Shown piece after piece: positions 25,896-34,926 of a stretch of 64,000 bases of DNA. The translations under genes were made by a program, and so were the position numbers. The first letter of the stretch is position 1. The number at the start of each line of letters is the position of its first letter. The stretch is from JAPOXR01 sp963664715 (lineage in GTDB: Bacteria; Pseudomonadota; Alphaproteobacteria; Rhodobacterales; Rhodobacteraceae). The stretch is taken from NCBI GenBank assembly GCA_963664715.2, contig CAXXUY010000012.1, positions 553,074 through 617,073 of the forward strand. Reading direction: 5' to 3'. The notes under the pieces are model-generated. The model saw only the letters and a program-made list of their open reading frames with translations, ran no database searches and was not told the DNA's origin.

Positions 25896-28250
25896 TCAGA
25901 GGCTCCTGGACGTTGCCGTATTCGGGTCGCGAGTTGCTTTTTTCTGCCTGAACAGCCAGGCGCCGAGTGCAGGCAACAGAACAACGGCCCCGACCATGTT
26001 GACGAGGAACATGAAGGTCAGCACGGTTCCCATGTCCGCCTGAAACTTCAAGGGCGCCACTATCCAGGTCGCTACGCCGGCCGCCAGCGTCATTCCGGTC
26101 AGGACAACACCGGCCCCGGACGTGGCAAGCGTTCTTTCGTAGGCTTCGGCAAAGTCCAGCCCCTGCTCCAGATAGCCGCGCAGGCGCCCGTAGATGTAGA
26201 TGCCGTAATCCACGCCGATTCCTGCACCGAGAGCCACAACCGGAAGTGTCGAAGTCTTGAGGCCAATCTCCAGCAACACCATGACCGCATATGCGAGCAG
26301 TGAGACGATGGCGAGCGGCACGACGATGCACAGGGTCGCCGCCAGAGAACGGAAGGAAACCAGGCAAAGCACGATGACAGCGGCGTAGACATAGGCGAGA
26401 ATGGGAAACTGGGAAGCTTCGACCTCTTCATTCGTCGCTGCCATGACACCGATATTGCCGGATGCGAGTCGAAACTTGATCCGGTCACTGGTGTTGGCCG
26501 AGTTGAATTCCTTCACCGCATCCACGACGCGTTCAATGGTCTCGGCCTTGTGATCGGTGGTGTAGACTGAAACCGGCAGCACGCTGCAGTCCAGATTCAA
26601 CAAGCCGCTGCTGGTCGGCACCGGAGCGACAGACTGGACCAGCATGTAATGATTCCGGGGCAACGTCTGCCACTTGAGGCTGCCCTCGTTCCAGCTGGCA
26701 TTGATATTGCGGGCAACACCGGCAAGTCCGCGCACGGACTGAACGCCTTCGACATTCAGCATATGCCATTCGAATTCATCAAGTGTGCTCATCACTTCGA
26801 AATCGATGCATCCTTCCGTCACGGTTTCCGAGATCACCGACAACACATCCACGCCGATCTCGAATTTTTCGGTAATGACGTTGGTGTCGACGTTGTACAC
26901 GGCCCCGGGCCTCAACTCCGGCACACCCCGATGCTCGTCACCGACCCTTACCTGGGGAGCCAGCTGCAATCCGGCCAACAGCAGCAACGAGGAAGCAACA
27001 ATGACCACGGCAGCAGGACCGCGCCGGGCCACCACTGCAACGCGTGACCATAACGGCTTGAACACTTCGTTGCGTTCCAGCATCGATCGGCGCTTTTCGT
27101 CATCCCAGTCGAAATAGGAAAGCACGACAGGCAGCAGTGCCAGATTCGTCAGGATAATCGCTGCGACTCCCAGACTGGCCGTAATCGCTATCTCCTTGAT
27201 CACCTGAACTTCGATCAGCGAGATTGTGATGAACCCAACGGAATCCGAAACGAGTGCAACCGTGCCGGGAAGCAACAGTCGGCGAACGCTTGATCGCGCG
27301 GCATCCTGCCCGCTCGCACCATTGGCAACCTCCGTTCGAACGGAACTCACCATCTGGACACCATGGCTGGCGCCAATCGCAAACACGAGGAACGGAACGA
27401 GAATCGACATCGGGTCTACGCCGAAACCGAGTGCGGTAACCCCTCCCAGTTGCCAAATGACAGCAACGAGTGAGCAGGCAAGGGGCGCAAACATCAATCG
27501 TACCGAACGGGTGTAGGCGTAAACGAACAGTGCCGTGATCAGGAATGCAATCCCGAAGAAACCGACGACCTGGGCAGCGCCGTCGGAAATGTCACCGACC
27601 AACTTGGCAAACCCGATGATGTGGACGTCAACATCAAGATTGCCGTTCGGCCCTTCCTGCGCCTCCTGGCGTATTTGCTCCAGGTGCTGCGCCACTTCCA
27701 GGTAGTCGAGACGCTCACCTGTATTCGGGTTGAATTCCTGCAACCTCGCCGAGACGAGAGCACCCGAGAAATCATTGGCAACGAGCCGGCCGACAATTCC
27801 GGCCTTGATGATGTTCTCTCGAAGACGGGAGAGACCGGCTTCGGTCGGTTCGAAGTCATCCGGCAGGACGTTCCCGGCAGCGATTCCGTCTTCCACGACT
27901 TCGATGAACCGGACATTGGGCGTTAGGATCGAAAACACCTGCGCCCGGTCAACACCGGGAAGAAAGAATGTTGCGTCGGTCACCTCGTCAAGCGTCGCGA
28001 TGAATTCCGGGGTGAACATGTCACCGTCCTTCGCCATCACCGCGATCACGACGCTGTCGGCACCGCTGAATTCATCCCGATACTGAAGGAATGTCTGCAT
28101 GTATTCGTGCTCGACCGGCACCAGCTTGGTAAAACCGGCATCGATCCGCAGGTCGGCGGCGAGCACTCCCAACACGATCGTGACAACCGCAAATGCTGCC
28201 AGCACGATGCGGCGGTAGGCAAAGAGCAGTCTCTCGAAGTGACGGATCAC
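25896..28250 (-). CDS. RND-superfamily permease, MMPL/Patched-like (second copy)
   Basis: The product is about 784 residues if it starts at GTG 28250 (VIRHFERLLFAYRRIVL); the frame is open to 28442, but the extra N-terminus is not membrane-like and matches nothing. It has the same two-bundle layout as its neighbour: VLAAFAVVTIVLGVLAADLRIDAGFTKLVP, FFGIAFLITALFVYAYT, then LPVVALGAGIGVDYGIYIYGRLRG. The latter is the helix-4 Asp motif of Patched/HpnN-like transporters. Sequence similarity to the first copy is only general, so this is an old duplication or two subunits. It is 154 bp downstream of the YCF48-like gene. Confidence 0.88.
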   Translation of the reverse strand: MIRHFERLLFAYRRIVLAAFAVVTIVLGVLAADLRIDAGFTKLVPVEHEYMQTFLQYRDEFSGADSVVIAVMAKDGDMFTPEFIATLDEVTDATFFLPGVDRAQVFSILTPNVRFIEVVEDGIAAGNVLPDDFEPTEAGLSRLRENIIKAGIVGRLVANDFSGALVSARLQEFNPNTGERLDYLEVAQHLEQIRQEAQEGPNGNLDVDVHIIGFAKLVGDISDGAAQVVGFFGIAFLITALFVYAYTRSVRLMFAPLACSLVAVIWQLGGVTALGFGVDPMSILVPFLVFAIGASHGVQMVSSVRTEVANGASGQDAARSSVRRLLLPGTVALVSDSVGFITISLIEVQVIKEIAITASLGVAAIILTNLALLPVVLSYFDWDDEKRRSMLERNEVFKPLWSRVAVVARRGPAAVVIVASSLLLLAGLQLAPQVRVGDEHRGVPELRPGAVYNVDTNVITEKFEIGVDVLSVISETVTEGCIDFEVMSTLDEFEWHMLNVEGVQSVRGLAGVARNINASWNEGSLKWQTLPRNHYMLVQSVAPVPTSSGLLNLDCSVLPVSVYTTDHKAETIERVVDAVKEFNSANTSDRIKFRLASGNIGVMAATNEEVEASQFPILAYVYAAVIVLCLVSFRSLAATLCIVVPLAIVSLLAYAVMVLLEIGLKTSTLPVVALGAGIGVDYGIYIYGRLRGYLEQGLDFAEAYERTLATSGAGVVLTGMTLAAGVATWIVAPLKFQADMGTVLTFMFLVNMVGAVVLLPALGAWLFRQKKATRDPNTATSRSL

Positions 28251-28404
28251 GGTGACGTCCGCAGGTTGGTGACAGTGACGAAGATTTGCATCGGGACCCT
28301 GCCTGCCGGAGCAGGCATGGAACGAACAAACGGTGTGAACCGTAGACCTATGCACCACCGACCAGCCGGATACCGCGTTACTCCCGGTGACAGCTGCGTC
28401 AAAA

Positions 28405-29508
28405 CTAATCCTCCAGCCGCAGGCGACTCGTACCGAATTCACCGATCAACAAGACACTTTCATTGCCAAGAGGCAGCGCTGACGAGATTCCCTGCCGCGT
28501 CGGCAGGTTACTGGACTTAACAGTCAGGCCGCCGTCACTGCTTGTCAGAACACTACCCTCCAACCCGGTCATCACGATCTTGCCGGACGGCAACCGGACT
28601 GCACCGGTCAGGGTTGCCTGGGTTCCGGTGACCACTTCTGTCCAGTTCTCGCCTCCATCCTCAGTGCGAAATACGTGGCCCCTCAGACCGGTCAGGATCA
28701 GCCGGTTCCCGTCAAGCGCAAGCCCTCCAAACCAGGACCCTGCGTAGGGAGATGGCACAGTGTCCCAGGTCTTGCCGATATCGTCGGATCGATAGACAAC
28801 ACCGGTCTCGGCAGCGATGAACAGTCTGGGTGACCCGCCTTCGCCTGCCAACGCGGGTATCAGCGCGTTCAGATGGAGATCTTCGTCTCCGACGGGCCGG
28901 AAATTCCAGGTCTCTCCGCCATCTTCCGTGGCAAGGAAATACCCGTATGCCCCGATCGCAATTCCCCGGCTTTCGTCAAGGAACCAGACATCCAGCAGTG
29001 GAAGCTCCTCCTCGGGGGCCTCGTGAATGATGTCCCAGCTTTCACCGCCATCAACTGTGCGCAATATGATTGCGTCATGCCCCACCGCCCAGCCGGTTTG
29101 CTCGTCATGCATGTGAATTGCAGTCAGCAGGGCCCGGGTCGGCACCTGTGCCTGCCTCCAGGTCATGCCTTCATCCTCGGAAATGAGAATGTGGCCCCGT
29201 TCGCCGACAACGACAACACGCGAGCCGACTGCGGTGCCATCAAGCAGCAATGAGTCCCCGGCCAGGGGCATGACCGCCGCTTCCTTCGCGATCAGGCTGG
29301 AGGGAACCATGAGCAACAGCCACCAGGTCAGCACAATTGAAATAATTCGGGTCAAACCGACCGTGTTTCGCTGGCCGGGCGAACGGCTTCGTTCGCCGTC
29401 AAATCTGAATCGACCAGACAATCGCGGCGTTGCCTTCCCCTCTGGTTCAGGAAGATTCGACGGGTTCCAGTAAACTGAAGTCCGGGACACGCATTGCTGA
29501 CACCTCAT
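28405..29508 (-). CDS. YCF48/photosystem-stability-like beta-propeller protein, exported
   Basis: The product is about 367 residues from ATG 29508. A hydrophobic stretch typical of a signal peptide (IISIVLTWWLLLMVPSSLIA) begins only about 55 residues in, so a downstream start such as TTG 29355 may be the true one. The mature part is a BNR/YCF48-type propeller with repeated D(E/G)GxTW turns: EDEGMTWRQ, VDGGESWDI, EDGGETWNF, DDIGKTWDT, EDGGENWTE. Proteobacterial homologues commonly sit with DUF1302, DUF1329 and RND genes. The role is presumed periplasmic. Confidence 0.85.
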   Translation of the reverse strand: MRCQQCVSRTSVYWNPSNLPEPEGKATPRLSGRFRFDGERSRSPGQRNTVGLTRIISIVLTWWLLLMVPSSLIAKEAAVMPLAGDSLLLDGTAVGSRVVVVGERGHILISEDEGMTWRQAQVPTRALLTAIHMHDEQTGWAVGHDAIILRTVDGGESWDIIHEAPEEELPLLDVWFLDESRGIAIGAYGYFLATEDGGETWNFRPVGDEDLHLNALIPALAGEGGSPRLFIAAETGVVYRSDDIGKTWDTVPSPYAGSWFGGLALDGNRLILTGLRGHVFRTEDGGENWTEVVTGTQATLTGAVRLPSGKIVMTGLEGSVLTSSDGGLTVKSSNLPTRQGISSALPLGNESVLLIGEFGTSRLRLED

Positions 29509-29624
29509 TGGCAAGAGCTTGAGGTGTCACTCCACCAATTCGAATGCAGCCCGAGGCTGACGGGCGCGCGATGCATGCGCGGCATCATTCCGACTAGATC
29601 CGTCGTGGCCTGCCGGCACTACAA

Positions 29625-31007
29625 TTATCGACGGCCTTCCCTGCGCAGAGCCGCCGGAGTGAAATCACGCGATTGCATTGTCTTGTCCCAGGTGCACATC
29701 TGGAACTCGTTGTCGAGACCGAAGGCAAGGTACCTGCCCGCCTGCAGGTCCGTATGCACTTCAAGTGTCGGCCAAATCAGCGGTTTCTCGTAGTAGTTGA
29801 TGACATGGCCTTCCGAAACCCGCCAGAGCTGGTCACGGTTGTCGTAGACGTCGGCAACAAGGATCTGCCAGGAATCCTCGTCTACGTAGAACGTCCTGCG
29901 CTTGTAGATGTGCCTGGCGCCCCTCTTCAGCCTTGCCTCAACGACCCAGACCCGGTGCAACTCGTAACGCAGGTGCTCCGGGTTGACATGCAGAGGCCTG
30001 AGGATGTCTCTGAAGGACAGCCTGTCGCTGTGCAGCCTGTAGGAGTTGTAGGGAACATACATCTCGCGCTTGCCCACGAGTTCCCAATCGTATCGATCCA
30101 CAGCTCCATTGAACATGTCGAGCTGGTCGGCCGTGCGCAGACCATCGGAAGAGGTTCCCGGATTGTCGTAGGCAATGTTCGGTGCGCGGCGAACGCGGCG
30201 CTGGCCGGGGTTGTAGGTCCATGCATTGCGCGGTTGGCGAACCTGGTTGATGGTTTCGTGCACCAAGACGATGTCACCTGCCAGGCGAGCCGGAGCGAGC
30301 GTCTTCTGCTTGAACAGGATCATCGTGTTTCCGAGTTCCTCGACGGTCATGTTGGGCAACGAATATCGAAGCTCGGATTCGATCTGCTGCTTCACCATCG
30401 TATACCTGCCGTCGCGCGTCACGGCGGCCTGGCCGATGACGCATTCGACCGTCTCGCCCCGGTAGCGAAGCAAGTGGTTCCAGACGACCTCGAGCCCGTT
30501 CTTCGGAATTGGGAATGGAATTCCGATCACGGCGTTTGCAACACCGTTGCCGCCATCAACCAGCCTTGCCGAACCCGCGATCCGGCTGGTTGCATCATAG
30601 ATGCGCTGTGGAAAAGAAGCGCTGCGGCGAGTCTGATAGACCGGCATGCTGAAGCTCGGATATGCCTGGAGCATGCGCTGATGACCGACGGAAAGCCGGT
30701 CGCGGTACTGGTCCATGTTGTCCGCGGTGATCACGAAAAGCGGCCGGTCACCGGCGAAAGGATCTCGATGGTGCTCGCCGACCCGGTAACCCGAAGGCGG
30801 ACTCGTGATTCCGCCATTCCAGTTCGGGATCGTGCCCGCGGAGTTTCCGGCCCTCTCACCGCCCAGAGGCATGAGATCCCGGCCGAGGCGAGCGATCTGG
30901 TCCGAGGAAATCTCGGCCAGTACCGGGGATGAGAGGGTGCACCCGAGAACGAGTGCAGCACCGGCTTTAGCAAATGTTGACTTGGTGAATTTCACGGACA
31001 TGACCAT
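29625..31007 (-). CDS. DUF1329 family periplasmic protein
   Basis: The product is 460 residues from ATG 31007, with GAGG at good spacing formed by the end of the DUF1302 gene. It has a signal peptide (SVKFTKSTFAKAGAALVLGCTLSSPVLAE). DUF1329 landmarks are RLGRDLMPLGGERAGNSAGTIPNWNGGI, PFPIPKNGLEVVWNHLLRYRGE, NPGQRRVRRAPNIAYDNPGTSSDGLRTADQLDMFNGAVDRYDW and RTFYVDEDSWQILVADVYDNRDQLWR. The C-terminal strands recall the LolA/LolB-like fold, which fits lipid handling; no member function is firmly known to me. It is immediately downstream of the DUF1302 gene. Confidence 0.92.
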   Translation of the reverse strand: MVMSVKFTKSTFAKAGAALVLGCTLSSPVLAEISSDQIARLGRDLMPLGGERAGNSAGTIPNWNGGITSPPSGYRVGEHHRDPFAGDRPLFVITADNMDQYRDRLSVGHQRMLQAYPSFSMPVYQTRRSASFPQRIYDATSRIAGSARLVDGGNGVANAVIGIPFPIPKNGLEVVWNHLLRYRGETVECVIGQAAVTRDGRYTMVKQQIESELRYSLPNMTVEELGNTMILFKQKTLAPARLAGDIVLVHETINQVRQPRNAWTYNPGQRRVRRAPNIAYDNPGTSSDGLRTADQLDMFNGAVDRYDWELVGKREMYVPYNSYRLHSDRLSFRDILRPLHVNPEHLRYELHRVWVVEARLKRGARHIYKRRTFYVDEDSWQILVADVYDNRDQLWRVSEGHVINYYEKPLIWPTLEVHTDLQAGRYLAFGLDNEFQMCTWDKTMQSRDFTPAALRREGRR

Positions 31008-31015
31008 GCTGGGCC

Positions 31016-33022
31016 TCAAAACGAGTATTTGATGGATGCGGAGACGAAGTCGCGGTCGCTGAGTTCGTTGCCGTCTCCGGCGAAGCGTGTGTAGGAAAGA
31101 TCGGCTTCCCAGTTGCTGAGGTAGTCCGCGCCAACTCCCAAGGTTAGTCCAGTCCGCCCCTCGACAAACGGGCCGAAGGGTGCCGGGCTGTTGCCGCTGA
31201 CATCGTGCAGGAACTGGGTATACGGATAGAGGTTTACCGATCCGATTGCATTGTTGTAGTCGAGCCGTGTTGCAATCCTGTAACCCCAGGACGTGGCGTC
31301 CGCGTCGGCTTCTCCTTCTGCAAGAACGCCGCCGGCGGGGCTTTCAATCGGTTCGTTGGGCATTCCATGGACATGCATCACGGCTGCCTCCGCAACCAAC
31401 ACCATCGAGTCGGAATTCAATACTGGTCCAAACACCCTGGTGGCGGTGGCCTGCACCTGACTCACATTTCTCCTCACATATCCTTGGATCTCCTGATCCA
31501 AAAGCGATTGCACAAAATCTGTCGTCGCTTGTTCTGGGTCGGAGTCTGAGCGTATCTGCTCCTGAATGTGTTCTGGGATCCGGCTTGAGTCAAGCGTGAA
31601 GACTATAGGTGCTAGGCCTTCCGCAAAAATCGTTCGTTCTGCCCGCTGAAGGGGTGCACCCCTGCGGTGAGAAAGTTCGCCCTGCAGCGCCCAGCCGGAC
31701 GAGCCAAGCACTGTATTGAAGCTCAATCCAAAGAGCTTGATGTCAGACGGATACTCTAGGGAGTAGGTTCCCGTTTTCGCATATTCGTTAATCGCAAGCG
31801 CTGCCCCTATTCCTCCGGCCTGTTGCCCGGCCGCCACCTCGGCTTCCGCTGTTGGCACTTGATTGGCTTCAAGACCGCCTTGAATCGTAGTCGCCGTAAC
31901 GCTAGGCGTTCCGATCTCACTTGCTACAGCGAGGCCTGTCTCAATACCATCTCTCGTGCCAGTCAGCGCACTCACGACCGGTAGCCTACTGTGGTAATTC
32001 ATGAAGTAGAAGCCGAACTCTGTCTGGTTTAGATCCTCGGCCAGGTACCGCACGGCAAAACCGTACTGACCGGAGTCGGCAGGTTCGATGTCATTGCCGC
32101 GCAGCACCGACAAAAAATCTGGATCGGTCAGCGATTGTTCCTGTATTCTGCCACCTGTCACAAGTGCAGCAATGTCGGCATTGATGGCTGGCGCCAACTG
32201 GGTCAAAAGCCCGAATTTGCTCAAACCTTGGTCCGTTAATCCCAGAGCAACGAATGCGGGATTGGAAATCATCGCTTTCCTTGCACCAGGGCCAGCATAG
32301 TCGGTTGTTGAAAAATAACTTCCGACCGCGTCGATCTCGGTCTTCTGCCAGTCAAACTGGTAGAATCCTTCCACCGACAGGATGTCATTCGGAGCCACCG
32401 ACATCGACACCATGTTTACCGGAAGCAGCGCCTCCCTCAGTTCAGAGCCAGGCAAACGAAGGCTGCCAAGATCGACATGGTTGATTGCGTTGATGCCATT
32501 CGGAATGAAGGTGCTCTCGCCCCAGTTGAGGACGTGCTTTCCAAGCCGCACGTCAACCGCTGCATCACCGACATCGAAATAGGATGTCACATAGGCATCA
32601 AGGAGTTCAACATCCTTGCCGACTGCTTTCAGAGCCTCGTCGCTCAATGGCGTGCGGTCGCGGCTGCTGTTCTGGTTCTCGAAGTCCAGGAACCCCTTGC
32701 CTCGAAGGAATACCCCGAAAGTCGGTGTGGATATGTCGAGGTCGACAGTGATCTTGGAAGCATTGCTGACGATGCTGCGTCCAAAATTGAGATTCCCGTC
32801 ATTGCCATTAATGTCTGCCGCGAGACGCGGATTGCGCTTCTCGACCCGAATGGCAAATCCGTGTGAGATCGTCGTATCCAGACTTCCGTCGAACTGATCG
32901 TTTCCGAACTCGAGAGCGCCTGCAGGCAGAACCGGCAGAAACCCACCGAGGGAAATCACCAACAACGTGGAAGCAACCCATTTTCCTGTATGTTTGCATT
33001 GACTTACGTCGTGCGTTCTCAT
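31016..33022 (-). CDS. DUF1302 family outer-membrane protein
   Basis: The product is 668 residues from ATG 33022, which places a signal peptide (WVASTLLVISLGGFLPVLPAGALEF) at the N-terminus; the frame is open upstream to 33133. The mature protein opens with an amphipathic strand (FDGSLDTTISHGFAIRV) and ends in a C-terminal aromatic residue (VSASIKYSF), as outer-membrane beta-barrels do. DUF1302 proteins are predicted barrels that pair with DUF1329 proteins. Inferred role: outer-membrane partner of the RND permeases for a hydrophobic substrate. The gene is first in the minus-strand series. Confidence 0.9.
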   Translation of the reverse strand: MRTHDVSQCKHTGKWVASTLLVISLGGFLPVLPAGALEFGNDQFDGSLDTTISHGFAIRVEKRNPRLAADINGNDGNLNFGRSIVSNASKITVDLDISTPTFGVFLRGKGFLDFENQNSSRDRTPLSDEALKAVGKDVELLDAYVTSYFDVGDAAVDVRLGKHVLNWGESTFIPNGINAINHVDLGSLRLPGSELREALLPVNMVSMSVAPNDILSVEGFYQFDWQKTEIDAVGSYFSTTDYAGPGARKAMISNPAFVALGLTDQGLSKFGLLTQLAPAINADIAALVTGGRIQEQSLTDPDFLSVLRGNDIEPADSGQYGFAVRYLAEDLNQTEFGFYFMNYHSRLPVVSALTGTRDGIETGLAVASEIGTPSVTATTIQGGLEANQVPTAEAEVAAGQQAGGIGAALAINEYAKTGTYSLEYPSDIKLFGLSFNTVLGSSGWALQGELSHRRGAPLQRAERTIFAEGLAPIVFTLDSSRIPEHIQEQIRSDSDPEQATTDFVQSLLDQEIQGYVRRNVSQVQATATRVFGPVLNSDSMVLVAEAAVMHVHGMPNEPIESPAGGVLAEGEADADATSWGYRIATRLDYNNAIGSVNLYPYTQFLHDVSGNSPAPFGPFVEGRTGLTLGVGADYLSNWEADLSYTRFAGDGNELSDRDFVSASIKYSF

Positions 33023-33449
33023 CGCGTCAACCGGCAAGACCGGTGACGATCCAGGTGCCATCAATGCGGCGCCACTGCGTGACTGTTTCAATTGAACCCC
33101 CGTCCGAAGCGCTGAAACGAGTAAGAAAGCCATGTAACAAGAAAATCTACGACATATGCACCATGTTCGTCAAGTTATACTACATCTGGGTTGTGCTCGC
33201 CAACCGTTCTACATTTGGGTTTTGCCTGGTTTACAAGTGTGAGTTGGTGTTCTGTGTGGATTGTGTGTGCGGTCGCAGGTCGGCGTATGACATGCCGCAA
33301 TGCTACGGTTGCCGCTGTTGCGCCTGCGTTGTCAGGCTTGCCATCAGTTGATCCCGGGTATCGAACAGCACCAGCAAACGGGCAAGCCAGATTCGTGTGA
33401 ACACCTGCAACCGGGATCCCCAATGGCTCTGGAGTTTCTGCTTGCCCCG
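33023..33449 (-). promoter_or_regulatory. Region upstream of the DUF1302 gene
   Basis: About 430 bp holding no recognisable gene. It is the only upstream space for the promoter of the DUF1302/DUF1329 pair. Around 33140-33260 it is richer in A and T than the genes, which fits a promoter, but no box is clear. Confidence 0.3.
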
Positions 33450-33677
33450 TCAATGAGGTCTGTCTGCCGGAATGAAGTTCAACGTGACAAGGTTCAGCGT
33501 CAGCAGATTTCTGGAAAGCGTCTGCTTGCCATGTCCGAAGTTCCGCCGCTGGCCGCATACTGATTTCATCGTGTTGAAGCCATTGTTTTCCAGGCGCCAG
33601 TGGGCACGGCCGCAGGCGACGATCTCGGCCACATTGCGCCGGTTGACCGGCAAGTTGGCGACGAGGGCGGTGTGGAA
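33450..33677 (-). mobile_element. Transposase remnant, C-terminal end (ISNCY-like)
   Basis: The frame reads FHTALVANLPVNRRNVAEIVACGRAHW, then RLENNGFNTMKS, then NFGHGKQTLSRNLLTLNL. This is the conserved end of a transposase group with CGRAxWKIEN..FNTLK...NFGHGKxxL. A stop (TAA, at 33678-33680) interrupts it just upstream and no N-terminal part is readable further up, so it is a dead scrap. The ISNCY assignment is from memory of the motif only. Confidence 0.65.
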
Positions 33678-34926
33678 TTACCCCATTCCGGTGTTGGCAT
33701 TGGTGATGTCACACGGGATCCGCGTCAGCCTGCAATCGGTGTCGGCGTTGAAGCGTGCCCTGTTCTCGGCAATGTCCCGCTGATGTGCGAGAATGGACAG
33801 GTACTGCGTGCGGAAGACCGGGAATGCGGCCATTGCAATGTTCTGCATGGAACAGGTGACATCCTCGCCAGTGCGCAAATCAGGAATGCCTGCGCAACTG
33901 TGCCGCAGTGCCTTGAGTTGATCCAAGCGCCATTTCATGGAGTAGCAGGAATCACGGCTGCGCTGAATTCAAACCCGCAGTGGCAAGCAATCCTGCCTTG
34001 GTGCAATTCCGAATCATTCCGGGGTCATCGCGCGTGATGACGGGCTCCACTCGCCAATAATCAGGCGAATCTCAGAATGAACTTCATGTCAGTATTTTGG
34101 CGAGGGCAAATGTTCCCCAAATGCTCGTGGCCAGCCTATATCTGTCGAAGACCTGCGATCGGAACGCTCGGGCCGAACATCCACGCCACCGGCGCAGAAA
34201 CATGCACCAAAGGCAACCAAATTTCCGGCAAGTTGCGCCTTTTACCGGCAAATCCCAAACATGGAATTGCCGTGTGCTCGCTACCGGCGAAAGAGCGGAC
34301 CCAACCCGAACCAGCTTCGGCAAGCAATATCCATAACTGCTTTGCAAACCGATTCACCTCCCGTTTGCAAAGGATGCGTGCTGTTGCCAGGACACAGCGA
34401 TTGGCTGCATGAGGCGCGGACAGTCACGATCTTCGGGCCAGTTGCACGCAATCGGAGGACCTGGCCCGCTGCCATGAACATTCATGCGGAAACTGGTTCG
34501 GGTCGATTCCTGCGCCGGATGCACACGCCAGCACTGCGTCCATGGCAACAGGCGTTGGTCAGGCTTGGAGCCAACCTGGATCATGAGGTCAGATCCCAGT
34601 GTTTTCCTACCAAGAACTGTTGCCTGTTTTCAGGATCCGACGAGCGATTCAGCCGCCGATTGGCAAGTTGCATCTACGTCCTCGTTTGACAGACACAGTT
34701 ACCAAGACCTGTTCATCCGGTTGCCTCGATCAATAGAATTCTGCCGCGGACAGTCTCGGCTGCTCCCACTGCCAGGCGCGCCAGCACGCGGAGGGATGAA
34801 GTCAGGATCCCGGATGGTGCCCTTTTGCGACACCGCCGGACAGTGACAGACGTTACATAATTGTTATGGAAACCGTGCCCTGCGGTTGTTGTATAGGACA
34901 AACCCGCACGACAGAGGAGAGAATCA
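33678..34926 (+). other. 1.2-kb stretch without a recognisable gene
   Basis: Several short frames exist on both strands, none with family resemblance. Part of it is probably decayed transposase DNA. The end (about 34850-34926) should hold the promoter of the M3 peptidase gene; TGTATAGG near 34890 could be part of a -10 region. Confidence 0.4.
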
